Source: an uncultured Pirellulaceae bacterium (GTDB lineage Bacteria; Planctomycetota; Planctomycetia; Pirellulales; Pirellulaceae). Taken from it: a DNA stretch of 8,023 bases. The translations under genes and the position numbers were made by a program. Under the pieces are notes generated by a model. The model was not told the origin of the DNA. It saw nothing but the letters and a program-made list of their open reading frames with translations, and did no database searches. How positions within the stretch are numbered: position 1 is the first letter of the stretch; every line of letters starts with the position of its first letter. Where the stretch lies: contig CAKQNH010000182.1 of NCBI GenBank assembly GCA_934255105.1, positions 1-8,023 of the forward strand, given 5' to 3'. This document shows, one piece after another, positions 5,387 through 8,023 of this stretch.

Positions 5387-7717
5387 ATCTCGGGGAAGGC
5401 GGAGCAGGCGCTGCGATTCGTGGAATACAAAGTCAACGTCCATGAAGGGTTCGTAGCCGATGTCCTGCCACAGCACACGGCCTCGTGAATCGAGTAAGAA
5501 TGTGCCATGTAGGGGCTGCTGCTCAAAATCATCGAAACAACGATAGGCTTTGAATGCGGCCAGTTTCGGATCGGAGTGAATGGGGATTCGTAGCGGTTCA
5601 CTACCGTAGGCATCCAAGCCCTCCACGAGCGACTCGACATCTTCGCTGCTAATGGCCATCATTTGAATGCCGGCTTGCTGGAACTGTGCCGCGCGCGGTG
5701 AAAAGGCATGCAGTTGTTCGACGCAGTGCAGGCAACCGGAGCCCAGATAGAAGATAACAATCGTGGGTTGGCCAGCGAAGTGCTTTAGCCGCACGTCGGT
5801 TCGTTGGGGCGACTGCACTAAAAACTCTGGAGCCAGGTAGGGTTGCCAGCGAAAGGGTCCCAAGCTATCTAGGCTGGGACGTTGGCCGATGTCGCTGGCG
5901 GCCACGTACTGCGCGGACCAACGCGGGGCGGATGGAATGTCCAGCTCGGCGGCCAGCGGCTGCAGCCGCGCTAGCAGCGGCGTATCGAGGTCGGCCAGAC
6001 AGGCCAACTGTCGCGTGAGTTCGAAGGCTGCGCGAGCATCTTGACTACCCGAATGTTGGTAGAGCAACCAAGTTTTGACTGCGGCCGAGGGAACCTCATT
6101 GGGATCGCTGGCGATCTTTTTGTCGACCAGCTTGAGAGCTTCGTCGAATTGTCCATTGGCGGCCAGCCATTCGGCGCGTAGCAAGTCGTCTGAGAGATCG
6201 GAGTCGTTCCACAATGCGAGAGCTGCCGCCCAATCTTGTTTGGCGGCACTCTGGGCCGCGCGGACGCTGACCATGGCCTTGTCGATGGTCGCGCGCTGCT
6301 GTTTGAGCTCCGCGCTTTTCTTGGTGTATTCTTCCTGTTTTTGATTGTTCAGTTTGCTCGCGTCTGCCAGAGTCTGAGCGTCGATTGATATGTTGATTGG
6401 TGCGGGGGGCCTCTCTTGACTGGTTTCCAGTTGAGCATGGGCTGTGGCCAGGTGAGTCGATTCGGCTTGTAGCTTGGCCAACTCGGTAGCGGCCTCTGCA
6501 CAACGGCCAGTCAATGCGTAGGCGATCCCCAAATAACGCGCGTGCTCAAACTGTAGCTTTTTGTCGTCGGTGGTCTCGAGCACATGTGACTGAGACAACT
6601 CGATCAGTTCGGGCCATAGCCGATAGGTAGTCAGCGTTAGCAATAGTCGCTCGCGGCCATACTTGGTGCTGCCTGATTTGGTCAGTGTGTTGAGTTTCGG
6701 ATGCCTGGGTAGTGAGAGCATGTTTTGGGCCAGGGCCAGTGCGTCATTGACGCGACCGACTTTGATCAAATTGCGAATGAGCCATTCGTTGTTATGCGCG
6801 AAATTATGAATTTGATCGGGCAGCACGCGATCGCGCATCATGTGCGCATGATCGACGCGGGCCGATGCCTCTTGCTGCCATACCGCATCTTGGTAACGAT
6901 GCAAGCCCGAATAGGTGTGTCCCGGCATGTGCCACATGTGCGCGATGGCTGGTAGGCTGGGGCCACACAAGGCCGCACTGGCTAATGCGCGCTTGGGTTT
7001 GTGCTTGTCCCACAGATGGATGCGATAGTGGTGGGCTGGATGCATGGGATTAGCATCGAATACATCTTGCAATACGGCATCGATAGCTACGCGACTAACG
7101 ATGGGCAAATCGGCTCGTTCATTCTGCCAGAGCTGAAGTGCTAGAAAGGCCCGGGCTTCGATATCTTCGGGAAATTCTTCGACGAGCGTTTCCAGGTCTT
7201 GTGTGTAGGTTTGCGCGCGCTGTTTCTTGTCGATCTTCTTCTTGTTGCTATCGCTGTCGCGGCAGAATTTCTCAAAGGCTGTGATGTAGAGTTGTTCGCG
7301 GCGTGAAGCCGATTCCTGGCGCAAGACTGCTTGGGCGATGAAATCTCGTGCGCGACCGCGGTTCTCGACGTTGGCCATGGCCATGCCCCAATAGCACATC
7401 GCGCAGTCGGGGTCATGCACTGCGGCTTGTCGAAACGAACGCTCGGCTTCGTAGTACCAGAAGCCATGCAACTGCGCAATACCTTGGGCGATAAACCGCT
7501 GGGCGAGCTCATTGTGAGTGGAAGTGGGGAAGTCGATATTTCCCAGGCCGTCCATCAAGTAGGCCGCTTGACGCGGCCCCTCATTGAAGACTTCGCCGTG
7601 CGCTGAATGGCCAGCGGCGATGTCGTCCGACTGAGCCAGCAGACGCTCAGGGGTGGTGTGGACGAGCGTACTCAGCAGGATGAGTGCGATCGATAGGTTT
7701 TTTGGAGTGCCGAACAT
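5384..7717 (-). CDS. Exported TPR-family protein with C-terminal thioredoxin-like (redoxin) domain
   Basis: The 777-residue product has a likely Sec signal peptide (K6, hydrophobic 8-20, cleavage plausible near LLAQ-S at 29-30, no lipobox), so it probably acts in the periplasm. Residues 85-117 (HGFWYYEAERSFRQAAVHDPD and onward) are TPR-like. The motifs HHYRIHLW (229-236), HMWHMPGHTY (260-269) and HNFAHNNEWL (304-313) mark a histidine-rich TPR-related family. A charged, probably coiled-coil helix lies at about 453-490, followed by further helical repeats to about 590. The C-terminal 640-777 is an AhpC/TSA-type fold: PTIVIFYLGSGCLHCVEQL holds a CxxC (C662, C665), followed by GIQMMAISSE and GTFLLDSRGRVLW. 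Redox or thiol-exchange activity is likely, but substrate and partner are unknown. ATG 7717 is chosen because it gives the signal peptide; no good Shine-Dalgarno is seen. The stop codon lies in the last 30-bp repeat. Confidence 0.9.
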   Translation of the reverse strand: MFGTPKNLSIALILLSTLVHTTPERLLAQSDDIAAGHSAHGEVFNEGPRQAAYLMDGLGNIDFPTSTHNELAQRFIAQGIAQLHGFWYYEAERSFRQAAVHDPDCAMCYWGMAMANVENRGRARDFIAQAVLRQESASRREQLYITAFEKFCRDSDSNKKKIDKKQRAQTYTQDLETLVEEFPEDIEARAFLALQLWQNERADLPIVSRVAIDAVLQDVFDANPMHPAHHYRIHLWDKHKPKRALASAALCGPSLPAIAHMWHMPGHTYSGLHRYQDAVWQQEASARVDHAHMMRDRVLPDQIHNFAHNNEWLIRNLIKVGRVNDALALAQNMLSLPRHPKLNTLTKSGSTKYGRERLLLTLTTYRLWPELIELSQSHVLETTDDKKLQFEHARYLGIAYALTGRCAEAATELAKLQAESTHLATAHAQLETSQERPPAPINISIDAQTLADASKLNNQKQEEYTKKSAELKQQRATIDKAMVSVRAAQSAAKQDWAAALALWNDSDLSDDLLRAEWLAANGQFDEALKLVDKKIASDPNEVPSAAVKTWLLYQHSGSQDARAAFELTRQLACLADLDTPLLARLQPLAAELDIPSAPRWSAQYVAASDIGQRPSLDSLGPFRWQPYLAPEFLVQSPQRTDVRLKHFAGQPTIVIFYLGSGCLHCVEQLHAFSPRAAQFQQAGIQMMAISSEDVESLVEGLDAYGSEPLRIPIHSDPKLAAFKAYRCFDDFEQQPLHGTFLLDSRGRVLWQDIGYEPFMDVDFVFHESQRLLRLPRD

Positions 7718-8023
7718 GGGGTGGGGCTTTGCGAGGTAGGGAGCAATGCCGCCAAGCGATTGTAGCCGAAGTCGTGGGACCTTGGGCCGACAGCGTGGAA
7801 AGGCGGAAAGCCTAGGCGACTTCCGCTACGGAAAACCGTTAAATCCACGCCCAGGGAAATGCTCAGCGGCTGGATGAAGAGGTTAACTACATCTTCTTCC
7901 AATCCACTCCATGATAGCAAGAACTCTGCCCGTCAGTGTCGCCTTTCGCTCGGGACGTCAATTGTATTAGTGACGCATTTGAGGCTTAGTCTGAGAGACG
8001 AATCGGCGATCTGCGGTTACGCT
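7718..8023. other. Gene-free right-edge region with a degenerate palindromic element
   Basis: No convincing gene is seen in these 306 bp. The segment 7763-7828 is bounded by TAGCCGAAGTCG (7763-7774) and its inverse with one mismatch (7817-7828). These are the outer ends of the 62-bp elements at 1485 and 2259, but the inner part differs. TACAAT on the minus strand (7764-7759), one mismatch from TATAAT, could be a -10 box for the TPR/redoxin gene, but it has no matching -35. One minus-strand frame is open from the window edge to a TAA at 7967-7969 (18 codons) and could be the end of a gene beyond the window; this is too short to judge. Confidence 0.55.

Noticed and set aside
7672..7920. 82-codon minus-strand frame upstream of and overlapping the TPR/redoxin start
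   Set aside because: It crosses the degenerate palindrome, overlaps the signal-peptide region in another frame and resembles no family known to me.

Overview
The window looks like chromosomal DNA from a planctomycete, probably of the Pirellulaceae type. This is inferred from four things: the sequences of the encoded proteins, a signal-peptide TPR/redoxin fusion typical of that group, scattered flagellar genes (a lone fliG), and intergenic regions full of short GC-rich palindromes. No rRNA or other phylogenetic marker is present, so the assignment is an inference.

Layout. The left edge carries the first 19 codons of a minus-strand mutS. A 327-bp repeat-filled gap (59-385) separates it from a complete minus-strand fliG (386-1411). 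A second gap (1412-1695) holds a 62-bp palindromic element, and is followed by a minus-strand 6-pyruvoyl/6-carboxy-tetrahydropterin synthase (1696-2193). A divergent intergenic region (2194-2380) has a second copy of the palindrome. Next comes a plus-strand pair: an RlmI-type rRNA methyltransferase (2381-3571) and a FAD/NAD(P)-binding protein (3687-4880), with a hairpin element between them. The pair converges on a minus-strand gene for an exported 777-residue TPR plus thioredoxin-like protein (5384-7717). The last 306 bp hold no recognisable gene.

The most distinctive part is 4887-5386, between the two convergent genes. Five 17-bp direct repeats face thirteen 30-bp direct repeats. The 17-bp unit is, in reverse complement, a shortened version of the 30-bp unit. 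The two arrays therefore form one large inverted repeat, with nearly matching 30/31-nt arms around a 20-nt loop. The last 30-bp unit supplies the stop codon of the TPR/redoxin gene. Units of the long array alternate in sequence with a 60-bp period over its last ten copies, which suggests growth by two-unit duplications.

The genes do not form one pathway. They cover DNA mismatch repair, flagellar rotor switching, deazapurine or pterin synthesis, rRNA modification, an unassigned flavoprotein and an envelope redox protein. Only the methyltransferase and the flavoprotein look possibly co-transcribed. I see no mobile-element genes, CRISPR array, tRNA or rRNA.
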